Assembly (NCBI RefSeq): GCF_025639805.1
Contig: NZ_CP106735.1
Location: 1,180,001-1,244,000 of the forward strand
DNA: 64,000 nucleotides
Direction of reading: 5' to 3'
Source: Reichenbachiella carrageenanivorans
GTDB taxonomy: Bacteria; Bacteroidota; Bacteroidia; Cytophagales; Cyclobacteriaceae
Numbering within the stretch: the stretch's first letter is position 1; every line of letters begins with the position of its first letter. The notes beneath the pieces were generated by a model that ran no database searches, was not told the DNA's origin, and was given only the letters and a program-made list of their open reading frames with translations. The translations under genes were made by a program, and so were the position numbers. Below are positions 54,028-63,301 of the stretch, in pieces.

Positions 54028-57000
54028 TTATTGTTCGTTCAACCTGCGGAAGTATTTATTTACTTCTTCCTTATAATAGGGATTCATCTTAGGAGGAACG
54101 GTATTTAAGAGTTCAAGTTCTTTTTGTTTGGCTTTTATATATTCTTCGAAAGCTGGAGGCAAAGCCCTTTCATAATTATTAGCCTGTTCCGCTTCTCTTT
54201 CATGATCTAGCTCACGTTCTCTGAGGGCATTTTCAGCCTTTAGCATTCGGGTCAAAATATCTTTTTGTCTATTGATAGTTTCTTGTGTGATGCGCTTATT
54301 TACTAAGTCTTGTTCTGTTTTTTCCATTTTTTCTATTGCTTCTTTTAGATTTTTTCCTGTACCCTCTCCTTCTTTTTCTTCTAGTTGATCTTGGAGATTC
54401 TGAAGTTCGTTTCGAAGCATCTCTTGTTCTGCTGCTAGTTCTGCTAATTCTTTGGACAATGGACGGCCAGACTTCCCGCTCTTTTTAAGATCCTCTATTT
54501 TTTTATTTAACTGCTGTTGTAGTTCGGATAGTCCAGACATGTTTTTCTTTTTGCCCTTTTGTCCTTTTTGAGGTTTGCCCATGGCGTCTGCCATTTGTTG
54601 TTGCATTTGCTGTAATACATCGTCTAGCAGCAGGGCTAGGTTGTTTATAGCACTCATGGCGTATTGTTGATGTGTAGTGGCTTCTGACATGCGTCTGTCT
54701 TTGAGGCCTTGAAGACTGGCCTCTATTTCATCATTCATGGCTCCTACTTCTCGGGTAATGAAACTTTGTATTTGAAAAACTCTATTGGCTAGGGACAGCA
54801 GGCTATCTTCTATAATCACGGCATCGTCTTTTAGTTTTAGTTGTTCTTGTGATAGGGTCACAAAACGAGGATCACTTTGGTTTACTCCTTTAAATGCCGT
54901 CATGATGCGTTCTTGATCGAAGGATATTTTTACTAAGTTGTCGATTATATCTCTGAGATGGTCTAAGTTCTCTTGCATCATCATCATTTCCATGCTGGCT
55001 TGCATGTCAGACATTTTGTTTTTCATTTGGTTGATATTGTCTGCTGCTTTCTTTTGAGACTCTGAGGACTTCTTTCGTTTGTTATCTTGGAGTTGTTTTT
55101 GACTCTCTTGTTGTTCTTTTTTGATATTGGATTCTTCTTCGCTGAGGTCTTCAAGATTTTCTGGTTGTTTCATCTCTTGGTTGAGTTCATCCAGTTGTTC
55201 CATTTGCTTTTCTATGTCTTCAAAATCTTTATTCAGTTCTTCTTGCTGTTCTTTTAGTGATTGTGTGTCGTTTTTTTTGTCGAGTGTCTCTTCAGATAAT
55301 TTTTCTTGTTCTTTTTCTAGTTTATCTAAGTCATTGATTATTTCATCCATTTTATAGTCAAATTGGAGTCTTTTAAACATTTCGATCGCTCGCTCTATTT
55401 CTTTCTGCAGGTTTTCTTCTTTCTTTTCAATTTGATCCATGACTTCTTCTATATCATCAGACCCTTTTTGTTCTTCTAGTAGCTTTTTAAGTTCTTTATA
55501 GAGTTGTTTGGTTTCTTCGTCTAGGATTTCATCCATGAGTTTCTGTAGTTGAGCTACTTTTTGTTGTAGTTTCTCATTGGGTTGGTTGAAGCGCTCTTGT
55601 TTCTTCGCTAGATCCTTATTTTGTTGTGAAATTTTTTCAATGGCATTTTCCAGCTTTTCTTTTTGTTTGATCAGGTCGTTGACTTTTTTATTTTCTTGCC
55701 AATTCAGGTTTTCCTTGCTTTTCAGGTCATTTTGAATGTCTTTGATTTGATCATTAAGGTCTTGAGCTTCTTCTAGCGATTTGTCGAGTTCTTTTTTAGC
55801 ACCTATAGCTTGTTTATCAATTTTTTCTTTGATTTCATTTTTTTCAGGAAGTTTGAAATTGTAGGTTGCTGTTTGTGATGGTTTTTTTCCATTTATTCCA
55901 TCATTGTCCCATACACGAATAAAATATTCAATATTCTCTCCTTCTTTGAGGTCTAGTGAGTCTAGATTCCATTGATAGTAGTAATCTTGTGAAGTGAGTT
56001 GCTTATTGAATGGAATGGAGTGGATAGTACGTGTATCATTTTTGGTATAGACAAATTCTAATTTAGAAATACCGTAATCATCGCTTACCAATCCGTTAAA
56101 GATGATAAAAGCATAAAGAGTGGTGTCCTGATAAGTGTCTATAGCTATTTTTGGAAACTCATCTTTGATGACATCTATTTGATAGGCTATCGAATCTTTA
56201 TTTCTGCTGTTTTCATTTTCTAAATGTAGTTGATATGAGTCGCTTTTTTTGATGGTTTTTTTAACTTCAAATAATTGATTACCAATACTTTCTAATTGTA
56301 CTTTAGCTCTTTCAGACACAAATTGAATTTGTATTTTTTGAGTTTCTACTGTTTGAACAGTCCATGTTACTAGAGTGCCTTCTGGTATGATTAGGTTTCC
56401 TACATTTTCTAGTTTTTCGTCTTTTTTGCCTGTGTAATCGGGATAGTTCAAATCTATGTTGAATGCTTTAATGTCTGGTCGTTGTAGAACTTCAACTTCA
56501 ATTTTTGCGGATTCATAATCAGCTGCTTCTATTTTGAAATGAAAATGATCTTGAACTTTAGTGAAAGTATATTCAAAATGGCCATTGGTTATGTTTTTCA
56601 TTTTGGCTTTTCGGCCTCTAGCGTCCACATAGATTTGGTCTGGAATAGCGGAGCCAATTACCTCTACTTCTAATACAAAATCTTCATTTTTAAAAGCTAT
56701 AAATTCTTTGTTGACTGGAATGATTTGAAATAACCTAGATGGCTCAAACTCTTTGTCATAGTTTACAATTCTATTGGTGCTTTCTGTGAGGTATTGTGGA
56801 ACTAGAAAAAAAAGTAGCACTAAGATGAGACTTGGGTAAGCGGCATACTTTAGATATTTTTTATTGGTTTTGAAGTCAATGCTTGTCGTAAACTCAAAGG
56901 GAGAAATCTCAAGAGAGCGTTTTTCTATACTAGCGAGGATCAAACTGTTGTTTTCATCAGAAATACGACTTAACTGAATGGTATTCAGCAATTTATCTTT

Positions 57001-57315
57001 TATTTCTGGGAAAAATTGACCAATGAGTTTAGCTGCTTCTTCATCCGTTATTTGGCTACTTGCCCGAATAATATTCAAATATGGCTTGATAATCAATTTG
57101 AATAATATGATTAATAACAAAACAATAGATGAAAAGAAAAGTATAGTTCTACCTAAAGTATTCAAGGAAAACGAACTTTCTAAACCAGTGATAATAAGAT
57201 AAATGGAAAGTACTAAGGCAATAAATATGATGACATTTTTGATCAGAATATTAGTATAATACTTCTTTTTGAAAGCATTTAGCTTCTTTTTCAATATGTC
57301 TTGTGTACTTGTCAA
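54028..57315 (-). CDS. DUF4175-family membrane protein with long coiled coils
   Basis: 1095 residues. Three membrane helices lie in the first 170 residues (NVIIFIALVLSIYLIITGL, TILFFSSIVLLLIILFKLII, YPSLILVLLFFLVP). An extracytoplasmic domain of about 300 residues with Ig-like strands follows, ending LDLKEGENIEYFIRVWDNDG. From about 490 to 760 it is Gln/Glu/Lys-rich coiled coil, with more heptads near the C-terminus, including the methionine-rich ASMEMMMMQEN. DUF4175 proteins are large membrane proteins of unknown function. The family 5 binding lipoprotein gene is 8 bases upstream on the same strand. Confidence 0.82.
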   Translation of the reverse strand: MTSTQDILKKKLNAFKKKYYTNILIKNVIIFIALVLSIYLIITGLESSFSLNTLGRTILFFSSIVLLLIILFKLIIKPYLNIIRASSQITDEEAAKLIGQFFPEIKDKLLNTIQLSRISDENNSLILASIEKRSLEISPFEFTTSIDFKTNKKYLKYAAYPSLILVLLFFLVPQYLTESTNRIVNYDKEFEPSRLFQIIPVNKEFIAFKNEDFVLEVEVIGSAIPDQIYVDARGRKAKMKNITNGHFEYTFTKVQDHFHFKIEAADYESAKIEVEVLQRPDIKAFNIDLNYPDYTGKKDEKLENVGNLIIPEGTLVTWTVQTVETQKIQIQFVSERAKVQLESIGNQLFEVKKTIKKSDSYQLHLENENSRNKDSIAYQIDVIKDEFPKIAIDTYQDTTLYAFIIFNGLVSDDYGISKLEFVYTKNDTRTIHSIPFNKQLTSQDYYYQWNLDSLDLKEGENIEYFIRVWDNDGINGKKPSQTATYNFKLPEKNEIKEKIDKQAIGAKKELDKSLEEAQDLNDQIKDIQNDLKSKENLNWQENKKVNDLIKQKEKLENAIEKISQQNKDLAKKQERFNQPNEKLQQKVAQLQKLMDEILDEETKQLYKELKKLLEEQKGSDDIEEVMDQIEKKEENLQKEIERAIEMFKRLQFDYKMDEIINDLDKLEKEQEKLSEETLDKKNDTQSLKEQQEELNKDFEDIEKQMEQLDELNQEMKQPENLEDLSEEESNIKKEQQESQKQLQDNKRKKSSESQKKAADNINQMKNKMSDMQASMEMMMMQENLDHLRDIIDNLVKISFDQERIMTAFKGVNQSDPRFVTLSQEQLKLKDDAVIIEDSLLSLANRVFQIQSFITREVGAMNDEIEASLQGLKDRRMSEATTHQQYAMSAINNLALLLDDVLQQMQQQMADAMGKPQKGQKGKKKNMSGLSELQQQLNKKIEDLKKSGKSGRPLSKELAELAAEQEMLRNELQNLQDQLEEKEGEGTGKNLKEAIEKMEKTEQDLVNKRITQETINRQKDILTRMLKAENALRERELDHEREAEQANNYERALPPAFEEYIKAKQKELELLNTVPPKMNPYYKEEVNKYFRRLNEQ

Positions 57316-57323
57316 ATCAATAT

Positions 57324-58712
57324 TTAATAGGTTTGGGGCGAGTCAAAATACATAAATTTTACAGATTCATTCAAACTACTATTTTCTTTAATACCTGATA
57401 AAGTATTACTGTAAATAACATACTCTGGAAAACGATCAAGAATTATATATTTTGCCAATTCTCTGTTTTTTAGATTTTCAACTAATGTTTGTAATGTTTT
57501 ACTTTCATCGTTTGAATCTAATAAATCCAATGATATTTCTTTTAGTACGATATGTGGCTGGGTAGGATCTATATTTTCTGGATTTGTCTGACTAAAGTTT
57601 ATATTTTTTGAGTTTGACAGATATGGTTTTTGTTTTCCTGAGATCTTGGTGTACCATTTTATTTTAAATAGAGTAGTGTCATTCTTGCTTTCCGTTTTCA
57701 AGGAGTCCAGATTATAACTTTCTATAGAGACATTAGAACCTAAGTGAATAAATTGACCTTTTTCTTTAGGTAGGCAATGGAGTACTTTTTTAATTAATAA
57801 TGAATCTTGAATATTATTGAGTTGAGCATATCTTATGATTACTCTTTTGCTAGTAGTCACTTGGTATTCAGGATATTTTGTATTGATGATGTGGTTCATT
57901 TTATTGGTTTGTGGCGAGGGTGTTTTATGGAGTGGTTGGTAGGTAATTAAATCAAGAGATCCTCTGAAAAATTCGGCATATACTAAATCATCATTTTTAG
58001 TAAAACTGATATTGATGGTCTCAATTGGTGACTCTGCAAAGGCTGTTTTGTTTAATTGAGCTGATATATCTTCATTCATACTTGTTAACAGATAGGCTCC
58101 AGTGCCTATATATTCGCCCTTTGCTTGCTTAAAAAGTGTAAAAAGGGGAGACTGTAGCCAGGTCAATATTTCCTGATGTCTGGTATTTAGTTTTATACTA
58201 AATTTTGAATCGCTAATGATCTGAAAACCCTGTGGGAGGCTATCGACTATGCCTCTGTTCTTTCTATACCAATTAATAGAAGGATAACCCTCCATTGATG
58301 TAAAGAATGCTGATACAGGCTCTTCATTTAGGTGATGTGCAATTAAGTATTTAAAAAATGTTTTGATGGATTTTGTATCTATTCTTGTGCCATCGTGAAA
58401 TTGTTTTTTTGGATATAGATCGAAATAATGTGTGTCAGCTAGTGTATCGTAGGTGTATTTGCTGACGATCATGCTGTTTTGGTTTGATTCAAATAAACGG
58501 TCGAATACGAGTGCTGCAATAAATTTTTCCGCATCGTTTTTCGCCCTTAAAGGGTTAAGTCGGATGACATTGTCGTGGAAATTTAGGTTTAAGGTTTTGT
58601 TATTTGATATAGGTGAGAAATCGTGTGTGCTCTGTTTTGTTTCACATGAAACAAAACAGAGTGCCAGTAAGGCCAAGCTTAAAATTGTTGAATATGGCCA
58701 GGTTTTTCTCAT
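57324..58712 (-). CDS. Family 5 extracellular solute-binding lipoprotein
   Basis: 462 residues with a lipobox CFVSC (lipidated Cys near residue 23). The fold is that of oligopeptide and nickel-binding proteins (SBP_bac_5): LNFHDNVIRLNPLRAKND, then LVFDRLFESNQNS, FDLYPKKQFHDGTRIDTKS and GTGAYLLTSM are the usual landmarks. The C-terminal third is shorter than in OppA. No permease genes are near, so it may have another role. Its start overlaps the 120-residue gene upstream by 4 bases. A 28-bp near-perfect palindrome lies inside its signal-peptide coding region. Confidence 0.82.
   Translation of the reverse strand: MRKTWPYSTILSLALLALCFVSCETKQSTHDFSPISNNKTLNLNFHDNVIRLNPLRAKNDAEKFIAALVFDRLFESNQNSMIVSKYTYDTLADTHYFDLYPKKQFHDGTRIDTKSIKTFFKYLIAHHLNEEPVSAFFTSMEGYPSINWYRKNRGIVDSLPQGFQIISDSKFSIKLNTRHQEILTWLQSPLFTLFKQAKGEYIGTGAYLLTSMNEDISAQLNKTAFAESPIETINISFTKNDDLVYAEFFRGSLDLITYQPLHKTPSPQTNKMNHIINTKYPEYQVTTSKRVIIRYAQLNNIQDSLLIKKVLHCLPKEKGQFIHLGSNVSIESYNLDSLKTESKNDTTLFKIKWYTKISGKQKPYLSNSKNINFSQTNPENIDPTQPHIVLKEISLDLLDSNDESKTLQTLVENLKNRELAKYIILDRFPEYVIYSNTLSGIKENSSLNESVKFMYFDSPQTY
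58632..58659. promoter_or_regulatory. 28-bp near-perfect palindrome containing a parS-like core
   Basis: The two 14-base arms match at 13 positions. The core TGTTTCACATGAAACA (58638-58653) differs from parS at one base, G to A in the central CACGTG. It lies inside the coding region of the solute-binding lipoprotein, over the lipobox-proximal codons. Confidence 0.5.
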
Positions 58713-59071
58713 GAGTTGATGATACCAATCTCTTCTGAAAAATACTCTAATACGTGCATTTTAAGGAGTTTTTCTTGTTCCAATACATCAAAATGAGGCA
58801 GCTGCTTTTTGAGAGCCCAATGTGGCCAACCTTCTTGGTCTACACCTTCCAATTCGTAAAAACCTGTTAGACTTAGACATTTACATATTCCTAAATGAAT
58901 TAGATCTTGCTTTTCTTCTTTGGAGAAATTGTCGTGACCTCTGCCCAATTCTTGAACACCAATGAGAAACAAAATGCCATTTAAATCTGCTGGTTTTTTG
59001 CCGAGTACTTCTTTGAGTTTCTCCCGTAGTTTTACCCACTTTCTTTCCAGATCCAGATCTTTTTTGAGCAT
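58709..59071 (-). CDS. Conserved-looking hypothetical protein
   Basis: 120 residues, predicted helical, without a signal peptide. It starts with a basic amphipathic helix (LDLERKWVKLREKLKEVLGK) and has IQ-less conserved-looking stretches such as FLIGVQELGRGHDNFSKEEK and CLSLTGFYELEG. I do not know a functional family. The last 4 bases overlap the start of the solute-binding lipoprotein gene. A divergent promoter pair separates it from comF. Confidence 0.7.
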   Translation of the reverse strand: MLKKDLDLERKWVKLREKLKEVLGKKPADLNGILFLIGVQELGRGHDNFSKEEKQDLIHLGICKCLSLTGFYELEGVDQEGWPHWALKKQLPHFDVLEQEKLLKMHVLEYFSEEIGIINS

Positions 59072-59111
59072 AGGATTTTCTTAGTTCTTGATTGACAATA
59101 GCTGTAATTAT

Positions 59112-59135
59112 CAAAGATATTCTACCTTAAGTTTG
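59112..59135. promoter_or_regulatory. Divergent pair of -7 boxes between the hypothetical gene and comF
   Basis: The minus strand reads TATCTTTG at 59112-59119, and the plus strand reads TAAGTTTG at 59128-59135. Both match TAnnTTTG exactly and point away from each other, toward the genes ending at 58709 and beginning at 59169. Confidence 0.5.
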
Positions 59136-59168
59136 AAATAGAATGGCCGACAGTTTAATTTTCGTAAG

Positions 59169-59861
59169 ATGATAAAAAAATACTGGAAAGACTTTCTTTC
59201 ATTGATCTACCCCAATGTTTGTTACAATTGTGATGTGGCTTTGGTCGAAGGTGAGGAAAAAATATGTCTTCGCTGCTATCGTGATTTTCCTTTGACTAAA
59301 TATCATCTCACAGTGCCGAATCCTTTGGTTCAAATGTGTTCAGGCAATGAGAAGGTGAAAGGAGCCTTTTGCTATATGAAATTCAATAAGCATGGTATTG
59401 CTCAGCTCATGTTGCATGAATTGAAATATAAAGGTAATATTTCGATGGGTTTAGCGCTGGGTCAGTGGTTTGCTCGATATATCCAAACCGAACTCAAAGA
59501 AGCAGAAATTGACGTCATTATTCCAGTACCATTGCATAAAGCTAAACAAAGAAAAAGGGGATATAACCAAAGTGAAGTACTGGCTAGAGGTATGAATAAG
59601 ATTACTGGTATCAGCATCGTAAGGCAGGCACTGATTAGAACGAAAAATGTAAGTACACAAACGAAGAAAGGTAAAGTAGAACGTTGGCAAAATGTAGACG
59701 ATCTTTATCAAGTAATAAATGCCGAACAGCTTGAAGGTAAGAACGTCTTGTTACTTGATGACGTGATTACTACAGGAGCAACTATAGCAGCTGCGGCTGA
59801 GGTCTTGTCAGTTTCTGGAGTAGGTCAGATATATTTGGGTTGTATTGCTTCGGGCAAATAA
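59169..59861 (+). CDS. comF: ComF-family phosphoribosyltransferase-like protein
   Basis: 230 residues. An N-terminal four-cysteine zinc site (C18, C21, C33, C36) precedes a type I phosphoribosyltransferase fold. The PRPP loop is LLLDDVITTGAT with D197-adjacent acidic pair, and KRGYNQSEVLARG is the ComF-specific segment. ComF acts with ComFA in DNA uptake in competent bacteria, where it handles single-stranded DNA. Many non-transformable Bacteroidota keep it. It is a single gene with its own promoter and a shared terminator. Confidence 0.92.
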   Translation: MIKKYWKDFLSLIYPNVCYNCDVALVEGEEKICLRCYRDFPLTKYHLTVPNPLVQMCSGNEKVKGAFCYMKFNKHGIAQLMLHELKYKGNISMGLALGQWFARYIQTELKEAEIDVIIPVPLHKAKQRKRGYNQSEVLARGMNKITGISIVRQALIRTKNVSTQTKKGKVERWQNVDDLYQVINAEQLEGKNVLLLDDVITTGATIAAAAEVLSVSGVGQIYLGCIASGK

Positions 59862-59893
59862 AAAAGGCTGATTCGATACGAATCAGCCTTTCA
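59861..59893. terminator. Bidirectional terminator between comF and gldJ
   Basis: A 13-bp perfect stem (59863-59875 with 59879-59891) closes a 3-base loop. The A-run on the left gives a strong U-tract for the minus-strand gldJ transcript; on the plus strand the T-run is short. Confidence 0.85.
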
Positions 59894-59912
59894 AAATTTA
59901 GTTTGTTGTCTT

Positions 59913-61142
59913 TTAGTAGTTAGTACCTGCTCTAATCATCGCACATCGGAAACCAATGGTAGACGTAGCAGAATCTTCTTCTAAATATCTTCTAGTACCA
60001 GGAGACATCCAGTAAGCCACATCAGCCCAAGAACCTCCTTTATACACTCTTACTCTGTCGTTGATTAGTGAGTTATAGTTAGCAAAATCATAACCATCTT
60101 CTTCGTCAAGGAACCCATCACGTCTCACAGGGTTCAAGTCATCAAAATCCTGATAAGAGAGTGGACGATAAACATCTTGTACCCATTCATTTACATTACC
60201 AGCCATGTTGTATAGACCAAAATCGTTTGGAGGGTAATCATAAATATAGGTAGTGATCATGGCTCCATCATTCAGTTTACCTGCGATACCAGCGTAGTCA
60301 CCTCTACCTCTTTTGAAGTTAGCAAGAAAAGTTCCCAATTGCTTACCATAAGGATTTCTTAGTGCATGACCATCCCAAGGGTAAAGTCTGCTGTGTGTTT
60401 GGTTTTCATCAAGCCATTGTGTACCGATAAGTGCTTGTGCAGCATATTCCCATTCTGCTTCAGTTGGGAGACGGTAGTTTGGTAATACAAAACCAGACTC
60501 TAGTGGAATTCTTCCTGCAGAAGGTAGATCAGACTCAGCTTCCATAGCTTCATCATAATACCCAGCTTCTTCAGCCAGTTTTTGGTTTACTACAATAGAC
60601 CTCCATAGGCAGAAATCTTGTGCTTGTTTCCAAGTCACACCCACTACAGGGAAAAATCTAAAACCAGGGTATCTTAAATAGTGATCGACATACGGATCGT
60701 TGTATGCCAAGTTTTTAGCCCAAACAGTCGTATCAGGCAAAGCAGACTCATAAAATTCACGAGAAGAGTCTAACCGCACATAGTGCAAATACTCTAACCA
60801 GTGAATGTTAGCTACTTCAGTTTCATCCATATAGAATGAAGCTACTGTTACCGTTCTCTCGTGATTGTCGCTAGTATTAGCTACATCTTCTTCAAAAGTA
60901 CCGAGTACGGTTCTTCCGCCTTCAATAAACCTTAGGTTAGGTCCTTCTGGCTGACCGCGAAAGTCATTGACCTGAAAACCACCATCTTCTTCATTGAAAG
61001 CTAGTCCAGTGGCAGTACTTGCATCACCGGGATTGCTACTTGTCGCATGACCGCCGCCACCCATTGAACCACAAGAGGAAAGACCCATTGTGAGACCAAC
61101 AAGAATTGCTGATGCGTTTAAGTAAGGAACAAATTTTTTCAT
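59913..61142 (-). CDS. gldJ: Gliding motility lipoprotein GldJ (SUMF1/FGE fold)
   Basis: 409 residues with a lipobox LSSC (Cys near residue 24). The formylglycine-generating-enzyme-like domain fills the rest: FYMDETEVANIHWLEYL, VVGVTWKQAQDFCLWR, LPTEAEWEYAA, NMAGNVNEWVQDVYR, then VYKGGSWADVAYW and IGFRCAMIRAG. GldJ is an outer-membrane lipoprotein needed for gliding and for stability of GldK in the T9SS. The DETEVxNxxWLEYL form favours GldJ over GldK/PorK. It is shorter than Flavobacterium GldJ. C-rich plus-strand bases over the gene suggest strong codon bias, as for an abundant protein. Confidence 0.82.
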   Translation of the reverse strand: MKKFVPYLNASAILVGLTMGLSSCGSMGGGGHATSSNPGDASTATGLAFNEEDGGFQVNDFRGQPEGPNLRFIEGGRTVLGTFEEDVANTSDNHERTVTVASFYMDETEVANIHWLEYLHYVRLDSSREFYESALPDTTVWAKNLAYNDPYVDHYLRYPGFRFFPVVGVTWKQAQDFCLWRSIVVNQKLAEEAGYYDEAMEAESDLPSAGRIPLESGFVLPNYRLPTEAEWEYAAQALIGTQWLDENQTHSRLYPWDGHALRNPYGKQLGTFLANFKRGRGDYAGIAGKLNDGAMITTYIYDYPPNDFGLYNMAGNVNEWVQDVYRPLSYQDFDDLNPVRRDGFLDEEDGYDFANYNSLINDRVRVYKGGSWADVAYWMSPGTRRYLEEDSATSTIGFRCAMIRAGTNY

Positions 61143-61409
61143 AACAAACTCAAATTTTATTCAAGCTCCTAAAATAAAGACAATTTTTCTTAAAACAAAC
61201 ATACAAATGCTCTCAGAGAAAATAATCACAATAATTTCCCTTACATCGTTTTTTATTGTCTGACCTAGGAGGTCAACACTTTTTATACTACATATAGAAT
61301 CCAAAAATATTTAATTTATTGTTCATATACATACCTTTTGGTCAATTAAGAAATCGTTAAAGCAGAATTATCAATTATATTTAGATAAATAGGACAATTT
61401 AATTTTAGT

Positions 61410-61417
61410 TAAATTTG
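61410..61417 (+). promoter_or_regulatory. Candidate -7 box of the ECF sigma factor gene
   Basis: TAAATTTG matches TAnnTTTG and ends 11 bases before the ATG, which would give a very short leader. Confidence 0.4.
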
Positions 61418-61428
61418 CAATTATAATC

Positions 61429-62040
61429 ATGTCACAGGCAGAAGCAGCATTATATCGTCCCTTATTACATACCATCGCTTACAAGATCGTTGGGTGTTCG
61501 GCTGTGGCCGAAGATATGGTGCAGGATACTTTTCTGAATTGGTTTAAAACCGAGCGGCAGGAAGTAAAGGATGCCAAAGCCTATTTGATTTCTTCGGTGA
61601 GAAATTTGAGTCTTAATTATTTGAAAAAGAAAAAGGATGAGTTGTTTGAAAACTTAACACCTAATCTTCCTTCATTTAGTATTAATACTGATATTTCTTA
61701 TTTGGATATTAAACACGAAATAGCAGAATCTATGGCTGTGCTTTTGAAAAAGCTCGCGCCAGCTGAAAGAGCAGTTTTTGTATTGAAAGAGGTTTTCAAT
61801 TTTGATTATGCAGACTTGCCAGCTATTCTAGGCAAAACATCTGACAACTGTCGTCAGCTATTGAGTAGAGCTCAACAAAAATTGACACAGGAAAAAGAGC
61901 GCTTTGCATTAGAGCCACACAAATTATCTACATTGATTGGCAATTTTAAAAAGGCAACATTGGGTGAATTTGAAGATTTAATTAAAAATCTGAAAGAAGA
62001 TATATCAGTAGATATAAAGTCTACCGAACCCCTTGATTGA
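61429..62040 (+). CDS. ECF sigma factor (ECF41/SigJ-like) with truncated SnoaL-like tail
   Basis: 203 residues. Sigma region 2 is at about 8-70 (AYKIVGCSAVAEDMVQDTF, then AYLISSVRNLSLNYL) and region 4 at about 105-155 (LAPAERAVFVLKEVFNFDYA, GKTSDNCRQLLSRAQ). The latter matches ECF41/SigJ sigma factors, which normally carry a SnoaL-like C-terminal domain of more than 100 residues as a built-in anti-sigma module. Here only about 45 residues follow, ending soon after a FKKATLGEFEDLIKNLKEDI element that looks like the first helix of that domain. No COE (carboxymuconolactone-decarboxylase-type) target gene is beside it. Confidence 0.87.
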   Translation: MSQAEAALYRPLLHTIAYKIVGCSAVAEDMVQDTFLNWFKTERQEVKDAKAYLISSVRNLSLNYLKKKKDELFENLTPNLPSFSINTDISYLDIKHEIAESMAVLLKKLAPAERAVFVLKEVFNFDYADLPAILGKTSDNCRQLLSRAQQKLTQEKERFALEPHKLSTLIGNFKKATLGEFEDLIKNLKEDISVDIKSTEPLD

Positions 62041-62131
62041 GTTTGGTTTAAGCCTTGAATACGATTTGTTTTTTCCTTTCTTAGAAAGTCTCCTTAAATT
62101 ATAGGACTAAAACCAATATTAATTAGTTGCT

Positions 62132-63298
62132 ATGAAAACTTTTGCTTTCTTATTATCCTGTCTTTGTACTTCATGGGCTTTCGCTCAAAAGCCTGTAAAA
62201 AGTATTCCTTTCGAGATTTTTGGTGATCATATCATTATTCAGTTGAGTGTGGATGGATCTGAGCCGTTGGATTTCATTTTTGACTCGGGAGATGGTATTA
62301 CCGTGATCGACGAAGAAATAGCAGATCGGCTACATCTTGTCAAAGAGTCTGTTGTGCTCAATGAAGGTACTGTAGCTGGTTCTCTTATCAAGCACAATAA
62401 ACTTGAGATCGGAGATTATCTATTAGAAAAAAACATAAAAGTATATGCGACAGATTTGGACCATCTGGAAATAAGTCTAGGTCGCGATTTTGATGGCATT
62501 ATAGGATATGATTTGCTGCACCATCATGCTGTGCGTATAGATTATGACAATCTAAAATTTGAAATTTATGATCATGGTCAGCACCCTAAAAAAGGTGAAC
62601 CTGTTTCATTTAAACTGAATACAGCTATACCTACCATTGCTGGTCAAGTAGTACTCAATAATGGAGAATCGCACCCAGGCACTTTTTTCGTGATGACTGG
62701 TGCAGGTACTACATTGGATTTTAATTCACCATTTGCTAATAAATATGATGTCATTCATAAAACAGGCGAACACTATTCATATTATGTAAAGAGTATATCT
62801 GATATAGAGACCAAACACTATGAAGGTATGGTAAAGTCTTTTTCGTTTGGTAATCAAAAATTTGATGATCTGCCGATAGGTATAAGTCAGGCTACATCGG
62901 GTACGCAAGCGCATGCGAAAGTAGCTGGAATATTGGGCAATAAGATTTTGAGTAGGTACAACGTAATCTTTGACTTGCCTGCTAAGCTGATCTATTTTGA
63001 AAAAAACAAAAACTTCGATGATCACTTTACGGTCAATTGCAGTGGTATTGATATTCAATTGTCTTCAGATAAAAAGAAAGTACTGATTCACCAAGTATTC
63101 GAAGGTAGTGCTGCTGAGGCTGTAGGAATAGAAACCAATGCAGAATTAGTAAGCATTGATGGGCAACGGGCTTTGACGGATGTCAATTTTGTTGAAATCC
63201 AAAAAATGCTTGTTCAGCCAGGTAAAACGATAAAACTACTTGTTGCACAAAATGGCGAAGAAAAATCAGTTAACCTCGCCTTGAAACCATTGCTATAA
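62132..63298 (+). CDS. Secreted retropepsin-like aspartic protease with C-terminal PDZ domain
   Basis: 388 residues with a signal peptide (MKTFAFLLSCLCTSWAFAQ). The first aspartyl-protease-like lobe has FIFDSGDGITVID (active-site DSG) and GIIGYDLLHHHAVRIDY, matching the flap-distal conserved segment. A second lobe has the degenerate motif FFVMTGAGTTLDF, where the aspartate of DTG is lost, and later GILGNKILSRYNVIFDLP. A PDZ domain fills about 305-388 (GSAAEAVGIETNAELVSIDG). Bacteroidota have many such secreted aspartyl-PDZ proteins of unknown substrate. It lies 91 bases after the sigma factor gene and could be its target or simply co-oriented. Confidence 0.82.
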   Translation: MKTFAFLLSCLCTSWAFAQKPVKSIPFEIFGDHIIIQLSVDGSEPLDFIFDSGDGITVIDEEIADRLHLVKESVVLNEGTVAGSLIKHNKLEIGDYLLEKNIKVYATDLDHLEISLGRDFDGIIGYDLLHHHAVRIDYDNLKFEIYDHGQHPKKGEPVSFKLNTAIPTIAGQVVLNNGESHPGTFFVMTGAGTTLDFNSPFANKYDVIHKTGEHYSYYVKSISDIETKHYEGMVKSFSFGNQKFDDLPIGISQATSGTQAHAKVAGILGNKILSRYNVIFDLPAKLIYFEKNKNFDDHFTVNCSGIDIQLSSDKKKVLIHQVFEGSAAEAVGIETNAELVSIDGQRALTDVNFVEIQKMLVQPGKTIKLLVAQNGEEKSVNLALKPLL

Positions 63299-63301
63299 AT
63301 C

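Noticed and set aside
59072-59168. Divergent gene boundary at 59.1 kb as an alternative replication origin
   Set aside because: The gap is only 97 bases, holds a divergent promoter pair and no DnaA boxes, and the strand composition has already turned G-rich well to its left.
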